This document shows, piece by piece, positions 1-7,853 of a stretch of 42,906 nucleotides of DNA; positions within the stretch are counted from its first letter, which is position 1; the number at the start of each line of letters is the position of its first letter. The DNA is from Bacteroidota bacterium (lineage in GTDB: Bacteria; Bacteroidota; Bacteroidia; Flavobacteriales; Flavobacteriaceae). The translations under genes were made by a program, and so were the position numbers. The DNA lies in the NCBI GenBank assembly GCA_023386585.1, contig JAEWJM010000015.1, forward strand, positions 1 to 42,906, given 5' to 3'. Below the pieces are notes generated by a model. The model was not told the DNA's origin. It did not search any database and saw only the letters and a list, made by a program, of their open reading frames with translations.

Positions 1-58
1 CAGACAAAAGAAGAAGAAAAAATCAAGAGAGGTAAAAGGCCGCTAAGCTCTTTTTTTG

Positions 59-204
59 CTTCTTTTAGCTCCTATTTTCTATTTAAATATTGGAGTCGCT
101 GAACCTCCTGACCTCGGTTTGTTAGCAGACAAATCGAAGTTCTGTAGATAGACTCTCATTTACCAAGTTATTCCGAACTGAAGATTCAGCGGAGCTAAAA
201 GAAG
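59..204. repeat. Inverted repeat flanking a non-coding segment
   Basis: A 14-bp perfect inverted repeat: CTTCTTTTAGCTCC at 59-72 and its reverse complement GGAGCTAAAAGAAG at 191-204, 118 bp apart. The enclosed DNA holds only a 26-codon open frame on the minus strand (79-159), which cannot be told from chance. It could be the ends of a small mobile or structural element, but no transposase-like frame or target duplication is visible. The start of the window lies close by, so the element may continue to the left. Confidence 0.5.
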
Positions 205-211
205 AAAACTT

Positions 212-239
212 TTACTTTTTTTCTTGATAAAAAAAGTAA
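212..239. repeat. AT-rich palindrome (terminator-like)
   Basis: TTACTTTTTTT (212-222) and AAAAAAAGTAA (229-239) form 11-bp perfect arms around a 6-base loop. CTTGAT in the loop (223-228) can pair instead with ATCAAG at 247-252. The stem is almost pure A/T, so it is a poor intrinsic terminator. It lies just beyond the inverted repeat at 59-204 and may belong to the same element. No gene boundary is visible next to it. Confidence 0.5.
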
Positions 240-252
240 CAAAAAAATCAAG

Positions 253-632
253 TCTGCATATCTTCCGCTTAAAAACTACGTCAGGATTTCTCCATCGCGA
301 CCCAAGCCGCTCGCCAAGGCTGATCAAACTTTGAAGTTGCGGAAACATTGTTGCAATATTACAGCCTTTGTCTTGCCGGATGGCTCGTCTCGTGGATCGC
401 TCTCTTTGACCCGGCGCGCAAATCCTTCCTTGTTTTTCTACGCGAAACATATGATGACGGAGCTGCAACCACCGTTGAAGGTAGTTGCTTCTATGCGATA
501 GCTTTGCTCCTTCAAAGACCGAAACATCATCGTTTCCGTCCTCGCGGCGTTCTTTTTCATCGCGTAGATTTCAAGCTGCAGACGCACGATGATAATCACG
601 AAGCTTTCCAATACACAGCCAGGCGCACACAG
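253..632. other. Non-coding stretch, no gene supported
   Basis: Several overlapping open frames of 75-102 codons run through this stretch on both strands. None has a recognisable domain, a start with spacing to a promoter, or a plausible partner. I see no RNA gene. The sequence is more G/C-rich and irregular than typical Flavobacterium intergenic DNA, so it may be decayed coding sequence, but I cannot name a parent gene. Confidence 0.35.
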
Positions 633-745
633 CGCTAGGCTATAAGCTCTAGGCTGTAAGCTCAAAGCCCAAAGCTCAAAGCCTAAAGCCTACAGCCCTG
701 AGCCCTGAGCCCTGGACCATTAGCCTTGGCCCTTGCCTTACGCAA
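633..745. repeat. Heptad repeat array 1
   Basis: An intergenic array with a 7-bp period. It opens with forward heptads such as GCTATAA, GCTCTAG, GCTGTAA, GCTCAAA and GCCTAAA. It then switches near 690 to GCCCTGA-type heptads, which are the reverse complement of the GGGCTCA heptads seen in the other arrays. The two halves could partly pair. It ends about 40 bp before the HD-domain gene. Confidence 0.8.
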
Positions 746-784
746 AGCAATAATATTTACTACATTAGCGCATATTAACAAAAT

Positions 785-1369
785 ATGCTCGACACGCCCG
801 AATCAAAGTTTATCATCGAAAAACTTTCCGCTGAATTGTTTCCCCATTTGCATTACCACTGCGTCAACCATACGCTTGACGTGTATAACACTGCCGCAAT
901 GATCGCCAAAAACGAAGGTGTGGGTGCCGAAGATACACGGTTGCTGCTCGCTGCGGCACTTTATCACGATTCGGGTTTTTTGCGGCAAAGCAAAGGACAC
1001 GAAATGGTTTCCTGTGAAATCGCATCGGAAGCGTTGCCCAAATATGGCTATTCGAGGGATGAAATCGCTAAAATCTGCGAGATGATTGCGGCGACACGAA
1101 TTCCGCAAAGTCCGCACTCACTTCTGGAACAGATCATTTGCGACGCCGACCTCGATTACCTCGGACGGAACGATTTTTTCGAAAAAGGGCATAACCTCTA
1201 TCTGGAGATGCTTCATGAAGGGAATATTGCCAATGAAGATGATTTTGATAAGCTGCAGATCGATTTTCTTAAACAACATTCCTACTTCACCCGAACAGCG
1301 CAAAACCTCCGCAATGAAAAGAAAGCGGAGCACCTGAACAGTTTACTTTCCAAAAACCAAAGCAAATGA
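785..1369 (+). CDS. HD-domain phosphohydrolase-like protein
   Basis: A 194-residue soluble protein of the HD metal-dependent phosphohydrolase superfamily. Metal-ligand residues of the family can be seen: H29 in the first helix, the H61-D62 pair in ALYHDSG, H72, and D120/D122 in ICDADLDYLG. HD proteins of this size hydrolyse nucleotides or phosphoester signals, but the substrate cannot be read from the sequence. The ATG start lies 40 bp after a repeat array. The stop overlaps the next gene as ATGA, so the two are translationally coupled. No fused REC, RelA or cyclase domain is present. Confidence 0.85.
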   Translation: MLDTPESKFIIEKLSAELFPHLHYHCVNHTLDVYNTAAMIAKNEGVGAEDTRLLLAAALYHDSGFLRQSKGHEMVSCEIASEALPKYGYSRDEIAKICEMIAATRIPQSPHSLLEQIICDADLDYLGRNDFFEKGHNLYLEMLHEGNIANEDDFDKLQIDFLKQHSYFTRTAQNLRNEKKAEHLNSLLSKNQSK

Positions 1370-2241
1370 AACAGCTGTACTCAAAGCAATCACTGACCGA
1401 CGCTTTATACCTTATTACCGGAATCCTGTTTTGCGGATTCGCGTTAAAAGGATTTCTTATCCCGAACCACTTTTTTGACGGCGGCGTCACCGGAATCGCC
1501 CTTTTGCTGCACGAATTGTATCAGTGGAGCATCGGCTATATCATCATCCTGGCCAATATTCCGCTTATCATTCTCGGCGCGATTTACGTCAACAGGAAGT
1601 TCGCCATCAGGATCTCACTCGGCATTCTCGGACTTTCGCTTTGCCTGCTTTTCGTTTCGTATCCTCAAGTCACGTCTGATAAGCTGTTGGTTTCGATCTT
1701 TGGCGGCGCATTTATGGGCGTCGGGATCGGACTTGCAATGCGTGGCGGATTTGCTCTGGACGGCGTCGAAGTCCTCGCACTCTTCACCGGAAGGCGCATC
1801 AGCTTTTCAACCAGCGAAATCATTCTCGGAATCAACATCCTGATCTTCCTTATTGCAGCGCTTCACCTCGGATTGCCAACCGCGCTGTATTCGATCCTGA
1901 CCTATTACAGCGCATCGAAAACCATAAATTTTGTTGTGGAAGGAATCGAGGAATTTACCGGGGTGACGATCATTTCCGGCCAAAGTGAACTCATAAAAGA
2001 AGCGCTGGTGATGAAGCTTGGTCGCGGAATTACGGTTTACAAAGGCGAACGCGGTTTTTTGAAAGACAGTTTCGATGTCAGCCAGCCGTGTGACATTTTG
2101 TTCACGGTGGTAACGCGGCTTGAGTTGGGAAGGCTTAAAAACAAGGTCCACGAAATCGATCCGAAAGCATTTGTATTTACCAATGTAATCAAGGAAACGG
2201 CCGGTGCTGGAGCAGTCTTAAGCCGGAAGGCGCGGCATTAA
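1366..2241 (+). CDS. YitT family membrane protein (DUF161 + DUF2179)
   Basis: A 291-residue integral membrane protein. The N-terminal part (about residues 10-200) has five or six hydrophobic segments and YitT-type motifs, including FFDGGVTGIALL and the glycine-rich GGAFMGVGIGLAMRGG. The C-terminal part (about 218-285) is a soluble DUF2179 domain of the kind often taken to bind a small ligand. The YitT family has been proposed to transport small solutes, but the substrate is unknown. It is coupled to the HD protein by an ATGA overlap, and its end overlaps by 4 bp the end of the convergent cyclase gene. Confidence 0.88.
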   Translation: MKQLYSKQSLTDALYLITGILFCGFALKGFLIPNHFFDGGVTGIALLLHELYQWSIGYIIILANIPLIILGAIYVNRKFAIRISLGILGLSLCLLFVSYPQVTSDKLLVSIFGGAFMGVGIGLAMRGGFALDGVEVLALFTGRRISFSTSEIILGINILIFLIAALHLGLPTALYSILTYYSASKTINFVVEGIEEFTGVTIISGQSELIKEALVMKLGRGITVYKGERGFLKDSFDVSQPCDILFTVVTRLELGRLKNKVHEIDPKAFVFTNVIKETAGAGAVLSRKARH

Positions 2242-3278
2242 TTGTTGACTTCGTAAGTCACAACCGGCGCCGTCTTGTTTTTCAGGGTGAATTCGCCGGC
2301 AGGCGTACATTCGAACGATTCTTTTGCTTTTTCGTACGCGTCGGCAGTGATCAATATCTGGCCTGCTTTTGCAACCGACTGCAGCCGTTGCGCCGTGTTT
2401 ACCGCATCGCCGATGACCGTATAATCAAGCCGCTTCAATGAAGCCGACCCGATATTTCCCGAAAGCATTTCGCCGGGATTGATTCCGATTGAAATTTGCG
2501 GCTTAAACCGGATTTCGCCAACGGTTATTTCGTCAGTTTCCTCAATCTGCTTCCTTATGGCAAGTGCCGCATCAATGGCACGATCCAGGTGAAAATCGCC
2601 CCGGAAAACCGCCATTACGGCATCGCCCAGGAATTTATCCACATGTCCGCTTTGCGCGATGATTTCCGAAACCATTTTATCGAACAGGCCATTCAACAAG
2701 GTTACAACCGTATTGGCAGGGATTTTTTCGGTGATTCCGGTGAAACCGCACACATCGATGAACATCACCGTGGCCTCAAGGATTTCATTCTTAAGCAGGC
2801 TTCCTTCAAACTCCTTTTGTGACATGAAGTTGAGCACGTTTTCGTCGACGTACATTTTCAGGATGTTGTTTTCCTTGATCGCTTTCAGCGTTTCCTGAAG
2901 CTGTCGCACCTGTTGGATCGTTTTTTCCATCGTATGCTCGAGATCTTCAAAATCGACCGGCTTGCACACAAAGTCAAAAGCGCCGCGGTTCATCGCCGTG
3001 CGGATATTTTGCATGTCGCCATAAGCCGAAACCACTACTGCTTTCAGGGTCGGATTTGAGGCAAGATGCGTGAGCAGCGTCAGCCCGTCCATAACCGGCA
3101 TGTTGATATCGCTCAGCACAATGTCCAGATCAGGATGTTCGCTCACGCGTTCCAAAGCTTCCTGTCCGTTTTTCGCAAAAATAAATTCGTAAACATTCTC
3201 CCGTATTTTTTTACGGAACTTCTGTTTCATAAGGATCTCCAAATCCGGTTCGTCGTCTACTACCAGTATCTTGGCCAT
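2238..3278 (-). CDS. Response regulator fused to a class III adenylate cyclase domain
   Basis: 346 residues. An N-terminal receiver (about 1-125, phospho-acceptor D57 in IVLSDINMP) is joined by a short helical linker to a class III nucleotidyl cyclase domain (about 165-346). The catalytic set is complete: metal Asp D175 (FIDVCGFT) and D219 (GDAVMAVF), purine-selecting K215 (VDKFLGD) and D285 (RLDYTVIGD), and N294 and R298 (VNTAQRL). Lys plus Asp at the purine positions predicts ATP as substrate, so the product should be cAMP. It starts one base inside the stop of the preceding receiver gene (TAATG) and is the last gene of the signalling operon, so it is its likely output. Confidence 0.93.
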   Translation of the reverse strand: MAKILVVDDEPDLEILMKQKFRKKIRENVYEFIFAKNGQEALERVSEHPDLDIVLSDINMPVMDGLTLLTHLASNPTLKAVVVSAYGDMQNIRTAMNRGAFDFVCKPVDFEDLEHTMEKTIQQVRQLQETLKAIKENNILKMYVDENVLNFMSQKEFEGSLLKNEILEATVMFIDVCGFTGITEKIPANTVVTLLNGLFDKMVSEIIAQSGHVDKFLGDAVMAVFRGDFHLDRAIDAALAIRKQIEETDEITVGEIRFKPQISIGINPGEMLSGNIGSASLKRLDYTVIGDAVNTAQRLQSVAKAGQILITADAYEKAKESFECTPAGEFTLKNKTAPVVTYEVNN

Positions 3279-3655
3279 TACGATGGAAGGTGTTTAAGTT
3301 TGTCTTTTAGCAGGTTGAAATCGAGCGGCTTGGTCAGGAAGTCGTTTGCGCCGTTTTCGATCGCCTGCCGATGGTTTTCCTCGTCTCCGTAAGCGGTAAC
3401 CATCATCACCATTGGCGGCGGCGCGCTGTAGGCTTTCCTGATTTTTGACAGCAGTTCAATTCCGCTCATTCCCGGCATATTGATATCCGACAGGATCAGG
3501 ATCACTTCCGAGCGGTGTTCGCCAAGGTACGAAAGCGCTTCCTCACCCGATAGCGCAAAGTCAAAATCGAATTCGCCGCTGCGTATTTCCTTTCGGAACC
3601 GTTGCTCAAATAACGATTTTACGTCTGCCTCGTCGTCAACTACCAATATTTTCAT
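3278..3655 (-). CDS. Single-domain response regulator
   Basis: A 125-residue stand-alone receiver with the acidic pocket (VVDDE near residue 5), phospho-acceptor D57 (LSDINMPGM), the conserved T in VTAYG and K in LTKPLD. There is no output domain, so it should act by phosphotransfer or protein contact, like CheY or Spo0F. It lies between the kinase gene and the receiver-cyclase gene, coupled to the latter by TAATG. Its receiver closely resembles that of the cyclase protein (same D57 position, similar RFRKEIR/KFRKKIR helix), which suggests tandem duplication. Confidence 0.92.
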   Translation of the reverse strand: MKILVVDDEADVKSLFEQRFRKEIRSGEFDFDFALSGEEALSYLGEHRSEVILILSDINMPGMSGIELLSKIRKAYSAPPPMVMMVTAYGDEENHRQAIENGANDFLTKPLDFNLLKDKLKHLPS

Positions 3656-3775
3656 GCGAAATCAAGGTTTCAGGTTCACTTTGAAATTGCAGGTTTTCTT
3701 GTTTGGGTTGAATTTTACTCAACTCGTTGATGGGGTGTGCTAATGTAGCGAATAATATCGGTTTTCAAAATAGCT

Positions 3776-5344
3776 TTAAGCCTCGTTTCCGATGGGAAGA
3801 ATGAGGGTAAAAATGCTGTATTCGCCTTCTTTGCTATCGATGTCGATCGTTCCGCCGTGGCCTTTAACGATGATGTCGTAGCTTAAGCTGAGTCCGAGGC
3901 CGGTGCCTTCTCCGGTTGGTTTGGTCGTAAAGAAAGGCTGAAGGATCTTTTCCCTGATTGCATCCGGGATTCCGGTACCGTTGTCTTTTACGGTGATCTT
4001 TACGGAATCGCCGACTCTTTCGCTGGTGACCTGCAAAACGGGTTTGTAGTTGCTGTCGGTCAGTGATTTCTGCTTGGTTGCGTAAAATGCATTGGTAAAA
4101 AGGTTCAGCAGCACGCGGCCGACATCCTGCGCAATGACATTTACCTTTGGAAGCTGCGGATCGAAATCCGTCACCAGGTCGGCGTTGAAGGTTTTGTCCT
4201 TGGCGCGCAACCCGTGATAGGCGAGGCGCAGGTATTCGTCGGCGATGACGTTGATGTCGGTCGGTTCTTTGAGTCCGGAACTGGTGCGTGAATGCTGAAG
4301 CATGCTTTTCACGATGCCGTCGGCACGCTTGCCATGATGTGCAATTTTCCCGAGGTTACTTGAAATATCCTGCAGGAGCTCGGCTTCGAGTTCTTGGTCA
4401 CGCTCGTCTGCCGCTTTTTCGCGTTCTTCCTTGATTTCGGAGATGAGTTCAATGCTGACCTCCGAAAAATTGTTGACAAAGTTCAGCGGATTCTGTATTT
4501 CGTGGGCGATTCCCGCGGTAAGCTCGCCCAGCGACGCCATCTTTTCGGACTGCACCAGTTGTGCATGTGTTTTCTTGAGTTCGTGCAAAGTGTCGTTGAG
4601 CGTACTGTTGGTTGCCGACAAAACTTCGTTTTTTTCGTTCAGATCGTTGGTGGTTTTGTCGAGGTCGTCGATCATTTTGTTGAACGCCTTTTCGAGCTGG
4701 CCGATCTCATCGTTGTGCAGCCGCTGGATCTTCTGGTTCAGATCGCCTTCGCCAACTCTACGCGCCGCATCGCGCAAGGCCAGTATTGGCACCGAAATCG
4801 TCCGGGCAAGCCATAAACCGAGCAAAATTCCCATAAGAAGGATAATTCCGCTGACAATTACCGATGTGTTCTTGATATTCGCCTTGCTGGCTTCGATGCC
4901 TTCGGTGTTGAATCCGAGAAGTATCGCTCCCGACAGCATTTTGGTTTGAAATGCCGCCCGTTTTACGATCAGCGAATCGTTTGAAGTGATCGACGCGCTG
5001 ACGTGCTGGTTTTCGGGAAATGTCCGGAAAACAGTTTGTTTTAGTTTGTAGCTTTTATGTCCGCTATCCCAAACGGTATCCGACTGAACCATGCTGATGA
5101 ACTGCAGCCGCGGATCGCCTTTCACAAACTCCATTGCGGTTTGTACGCCTTCAAAATTCTGTTCGTTGATGGCGATCTTCACACCGAGCGCAACCGTGTT
5201 GGCAAGATTCTGGACCTCATTATTGTAATTGTTGACCAGTAATTCGCCTTGTTGCTGCGGAAAATAGAACAGCGTAAAGAACGAGTAGATCAATACTATC
5301 GAGCAGATCGTCAGCCAGATCTTCGTTTTTAGGTTTAAAAGCAT
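3776..5344 (-). CDS. Membrane sensor histidine kinase with HAMP domain
   Basis: A 522-residue inner-membrane kinase. TM1 is at about 8-28, a periplasmic sensor region at about 30-160, TM2 at about 161-181, HAMP at about 182-235 and a coiled coil to about 265. The dimerisation helix carries H281 (GIAHEIQNPLNF), followed by the ATP-binding domain with an N-box (LLNLFTNAF), DNGTGIP and GTGLGLSLS. The family phosphorylates receivers, and the two receiver genes immediately downstream are the obvious partners. The small PstS-like protein and porin upstream suggest that the periplasmic domain senses a bound anion or other small ligand; that link is inferred from gene order only. Confidence 0.93.
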   Translation of the reverse strand: MLLNLKTKIWLTICSIVLIYSFFTLFYFPQQQGELLVNNYNNEVQNLANTVALGVKIAINEQNFEGVQTAMEFVKGDPRLQFISMVQSDTVWDSGHKSYKLKQTVFRTFPENQHVSASITSNDSLIVKRAAFQTKMLSGAILLGFNTEGIEASKANIKNTSVIVSGIILLMGILLGLWLARTISVPILALRDAARRVGEGDLNQKIQRLHNDEIGQLEKAFNKMIDDLDKTTNDLNEKNEVLSATNSTLNDTLHELKKTHAQLVQSEKMASLGELTAGIAHEIQNPLNFVNNFSEVSIELISEIKEEREKAADERDQELEAELLQDISSNLGKIAHHGKRADGIVKSMLQHSRTSSGLKEPTDINVIADEYLRLAYHGLRAKDKTFNADLVTDFDPQLPKVNVIAQDVGRVLLNLFTNAFYATKQKSLTDSNYKPVLQVTSERVGDSVKITVKDNGTGIPDAIREKILQPFFTTKPTGEGTGLGLSLSYDIIVKGHGGTIDIDSKEGEYSIFTLILPIGNEA

Positions 5345-5387
5345 TTTGTCATGTTATCGTTGCACATTGAAATTGAAATAACATGAG

Positions 5388-5870
5388 TTAGAAAACCGGC
5401 TTCCCGTCGATTTCCAGTGAACGGATTTCGCCTGAAGTAAAAGGTTTGTCGATGACTCCAATCGCTCCCGGATTTTGCGCAACGTAATTTTGCAGTTCAC
5501 TGACCGATGTAAAAAATACCGGCGCCTGCGCTTTCCCCTGGAAAACAAGTGACAGCCAATATTTGTTGAGTTCTTCACCCGACATGTCGTAAATGCGGGA
5601 CGAAGTTGTCTTTCCGATCGGAGTATTCGTTTTCATCAGGGCGATGAGTATCCGTTTGCCATTTTTCCATCGTTGCGTTTCGCCCATCAAAACCGCTTTC
5701 AGTTGTGATTGTTTCATTTCGGCAGGTGCGCCCGATACATTGGCGATGACGGCAAGTGAGGTTTCCTGTGCCTTGGTTCCGACACTGAAAAACAGGCACA
5801 TGATCAATAAGCTAAAGGTCATGAAAGCCTTGCCCGACACTATATATATGAGTTTGCTTGTCCTTTCCAT
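5388..5870 (-). CDS. Small PstS-like periplasmic binding protein
   Basis: About 160 residues with an N-terminal signal segment (hydrophobic core KAFMTFSLLIMCLFFSVG, then TKAQ). The mature part resembles one lobe of a phosphate-type binding protein (PBP-like): it includes a GETQRWKNGKRI segment, TSSRIYDMSGEELNKYW, and the closing AQNPGAIGVIDK typical of PstS-like domains. It is about half the length of a transport PstS, and no permease or ATPase gene is near, so it more likely presents a ligand to the adjacent kinase than feeds an ABC importer. I chose the ATG at 5870, 1 bp after the porin stop; an upstream ATG at 5882 would overlap the porin. Confidence 0.82.
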   Translation of the reverse strand: MERTSKLIYIVSGKAFMTFSLLIMCLFFSVGTKAQETSLAVIANVSGAPAEMKQSQLKAVLMGETQRWKNGKRILIALMKTNTPIGKTTSSRIYDMSGEELNKYWLSLVFQGKAQAPVFFTSVSELQNYVAQNPGAIGVIDKPFTSGEIRSLEIDGKPVF

Positions 5871-5871
5871 A

Positions 5872-6870
5872 TTAAAAACCAATAGCGAATTGTACGGTTA
5901 CTTTATCGATATCGTCGGTAAACTCGTTATCGAGGTGCTGGTATTCCATTTTGACTACCGCGAGATAACTGATCTCATAGCGCAGTCCGGCTACGAACGA
6001 CTGCGTATTGTTCTTCATGTAGTACATCTCACCGGTTTGGTAATGGATGTTGTCGTAACGAACATAAGGGACGAATTTTTCCTTGATTCGGTATCCTGCG
6101 TAAGCATAACCCGCAATCGTGTTTTTGGTGCCGGTTGTATCGGTGTGATTCAGCGCGCTGGTTGCCTCGGTAAGGAATTCAAACTTCTTTCCGAAGCGTG
6201 ATAGCGAAGCCGATATCAGATGCTGGTTGACCTGGTGGTCGATCATCATTCCGTGAACATCGGCGCCGGCAGAGATCACATCATAATAGTAGGAAAGTCC
6301 GATACGGAGCCTGTCGGCAGGCTTGATATGTATCGCGGCCGTAAATGATTTTTCCTGATCGTTGTCGGAAACATCGGAAGAACCGAGTCCGTTGCCGACA
6401 AATACGTTATATCCGAACTTCATCCGTCCTAAATCGTTACCCGCAATACCAATTCCGACAGTATGCAGCGGAATTATCTTGGCGGAAAATAGCAGCGGCC
6501 GGTCGATCGTGGGAAAGAAAACCCGTCCGTGGTGATAAGTGTCGTTCCAGTAATTCAGCGGCGTGTGCACCTTACCCATGATCAGGTTGTGATTTCCGTA
6601 AAGGTTGTAATTAATGATAACCCGCTCGATGCTGAGGCCGAATTCGGTGCTTTCAGAACCGTCGTACTTGAAAACGGTTTCACCGAGGAACGAAATCCGG
6701 TCGGTAATGGCAGAGGTAATGAAGAGATCCTGTTCCCCGAAGCCGAAGGAGGCTTTTTTATTGTAGCTGCCCGTGATGTCTACGAAACCCCTGATTTGTG
6801 TAGACTGGCCATAGAAAGTGACAGCAAGCAAGGAAAACAAAATGGTGAGAAAAGGTAGTTTTACTTTCAT
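5872..6870 (-). CDS. Outer-membrane beta-barrel porin-like protein
   Basis: 332 residues with a clear signal peptide (MKVKLPFLTILFSLLAVTFYGQ). The mature part alternates short amphipathic strands with turns and ends in an aromatic residue (VTVQFAIGF), as in OmpA/porin-type barrels. The segments GKVHTPLNYWNDTYHHGR and FVPYVRYDNIHYQ are typical of phosphate-selective or general porin-like proteins in Bacteroidetes. It is the first gene of the operon with the PstS-like protein and kinase, and could admit the ligand that the system senses. Substrate and trimer state cannot be told. Confidence 0.8.
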   Translation of the reverse strand: MKVKLPFLTILFSLLAVTFYGQSTQIRGFVDITGSYNKKASFGFGEQDLFITSAITDRISFLGETVFKYDGSESTEFGLSIERVIINYNLYGNHNLIMGKVHTPLNYWNDTYHHGRVFFPTIDRPLLFSAKIIPLHTVGIGIAGNDLGRMKFGYNVFVGNGLGSSDVSDNDQEKSFTAAIHIKPADRLRIGLSYYYDVISAGADVHGMMIDHQVNQHLISASLSRFGKKFEFLTEATSALNHTDTTGTKNTIAGYAYAGYRIKEKFVPYVRYDNIHYQTGEMYYMKNNTQSFVAGLRYEISYLAVVKMEYQHLDNEFTDDIDKVTVQFAIGF

Positions 6871-6938
6871 CTAAACATTTTTGTTCTTGTGTTAGGTGAA
6901 GTAAATATATATTTTTTTTGATTAGGATGTTAAAATTC

Positions 6939-6958
6939 ACCCTTTTACGAAAAAGGGT
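6939..6958. terminator. Hairpin between two minus-strand genes
   Basis: ACCCTTTT (6939-6946) and AAAAGGGT (6951-6958) pair perfectly around a four-base loop. It lies downstream of the 7018 gene and upstream of the porin start. On the minus strand the sequence after the stem has only a short T-run, so it is a weak or attenuating terminator rather than a clear one. Confidence 0.4.
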
Positions 6959-6966
6959 TCAAGTTG

Positions 6967-6996
6967 GCTCTGGTCGCGTACAGATTCGACCAGAGC
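6967..6996. repeat. Inverted repeat in the intergenic region
   Basis: GCTCTGGTCG (6967-6976) and CGACCAGAGC (6987-6996) are perfect 10-bp arms with a 10-base spacer, 21 bp beyond the end of the 7018 gene. It has no T-tract, so it is either a factor-independent 3' end stabiliser or a protein-binding site for the porin-led operon. Confidence 0.55.
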
Positions 6997-7017
6997 AACT
7001 GAACCACTACAAATGAA

Positions 7018-7455
7018 TTAATAATTGTACCGGGTTTTCAAATACGACAGTATAGTCTTTTTGAATGATTTATAGGTGCTGAAATGCCGCTCGAGCTGTA
7101 ATCTAAGTTGCGAATGGTCGTTCAGGTAATGATGCTCGCATTGAAGGTCGATGCATTCGTTAAGTCCGACCACTTTAGCATTAAACGCCTGCAGGTTTCG
7201 CTGGCAGGTTTGGTTGTAGTGTTCCACATCCTTTATCGAATTGAACAGATTCTGGTAATCGGACGAGTTCCATGAGTTGGTTTCGCGTCGGTGCGACTCG
7301 ATCAAATTCCTGAAAAAGATCATTTCCACATTCACCAATTCGATTTCCTGCTTCCACCGCCGGATGTCGTCAAACATAAAGTGTTTGTGAATGTCTTCCG
7401 GGCTGTGGTGCGAACGGATTACTTTTTCTCGCTTTGTATAATTTTCTTCTGACAT
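7018..7455 (-). CDS. Hypothetical helical protein
   Basis: A 145-residue soluble protein with no signal peptide or membrane segment and no family that I recognise. It is highly charged and rich in His, Arg and Asn, and looks almost entirely helical, with a likely coiled-coil region at about 35-75 and a basic C-terminal tail (KTRYNY). Its start lies 37 bp inside the GreA/Rnk-like gene in another frame, so it is probably translated from the same message. Its job may be tied to that protein or to glutamate dehydrogenase, but nothing in the sequence shows it. Confidence 0.7.
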   Translation of the reverse strand: MSEENYTKREKVIRSHHSPEDIHKHFMFDDIRRWKQEIELVNVEMIFFRNLIESHRRETNSWNSSDYQNLFNSIKDVEHYNQTCQRNLQAFNAKVVGLNECIDLQCEHHYLNDHSQLRLQLERHFSTYKSFKKTILSYLKTRYNY

Positions 7456-7838
7456 TGCTCAACTTTTATAATTTTGAATAAATGCTTTCCCGTCGGGAAC
7501 TGCCATTCGATCTTGTCGTCAAGCGAATAGCCGAACAGCGCAAGTCCCATCGGTGCAAGGATCGATATCATTTTTTGCGACACATCCGCTTTCGACGGCA
7601 TGACGATGCTGTACGTCCGCTCATCCGAAAAGGAATCAAGGATCGTAACGGTTGAGTTGAATCGCACTACGTCGTCCGGCATTTCATCTTCATCGAGCAG
7701 TATCGCCGATTGCAGTTCTTCGCCAAACGTCTGCAGTGAAATCCTGTAGGAGCTGTCGAGTCGGTTCGGGATCGAACCAATAATTCGCTTTAAGGTTTCA
7801 AATTCTTTTTTTTCGATAACTAAGTGACCGTATTTCAT
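7419..7838 (-). CDS. GreA/GreB C-terminal domain (Rnk-like) protein
   Basis: 139 residues. The C-terminal half carries the FKBP-like Gre fold signature: SKADVSQKMISILAPMGLALFGYSLDDKIEW followed by PTGKHLFKI, compare SPLGxALLG and PxG in GreA. The N-terminal half is too short for the long Gre coiled coil, so this is closer to Rnk, which binds RNA polymerase without Gre-type cleavage. It lies 15 bp downstream of glutamate dehydrogenase and overlaps the next gene, so all three are likely cotranscribed. A role in RNA polymerase regulation is inferred from the fold only. Confidence 0.8.
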   Translation of the reverse strand: MKYGHLVIEKKEFETLKRIIGSIPNRLDSSYRISLQTFGEELQSAILLDEDEMPDDVVRFNSTVTILDSFSDERTYSIVMPSKADVSQKMISILAPMGLALFGYSLDDKIEWQFPTGKHLFKIIKVEQCQKKIIQSEKK

Positions 7839-7853
7839 GGTTTCAATTTTTAA

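Noticed and set aside
253..632. Overlapping open frames of 75-102 codons near the left end
   Set aside because: Frames are open on both strands, none has a known domain, and none has a promoter or a coupled neighbour.
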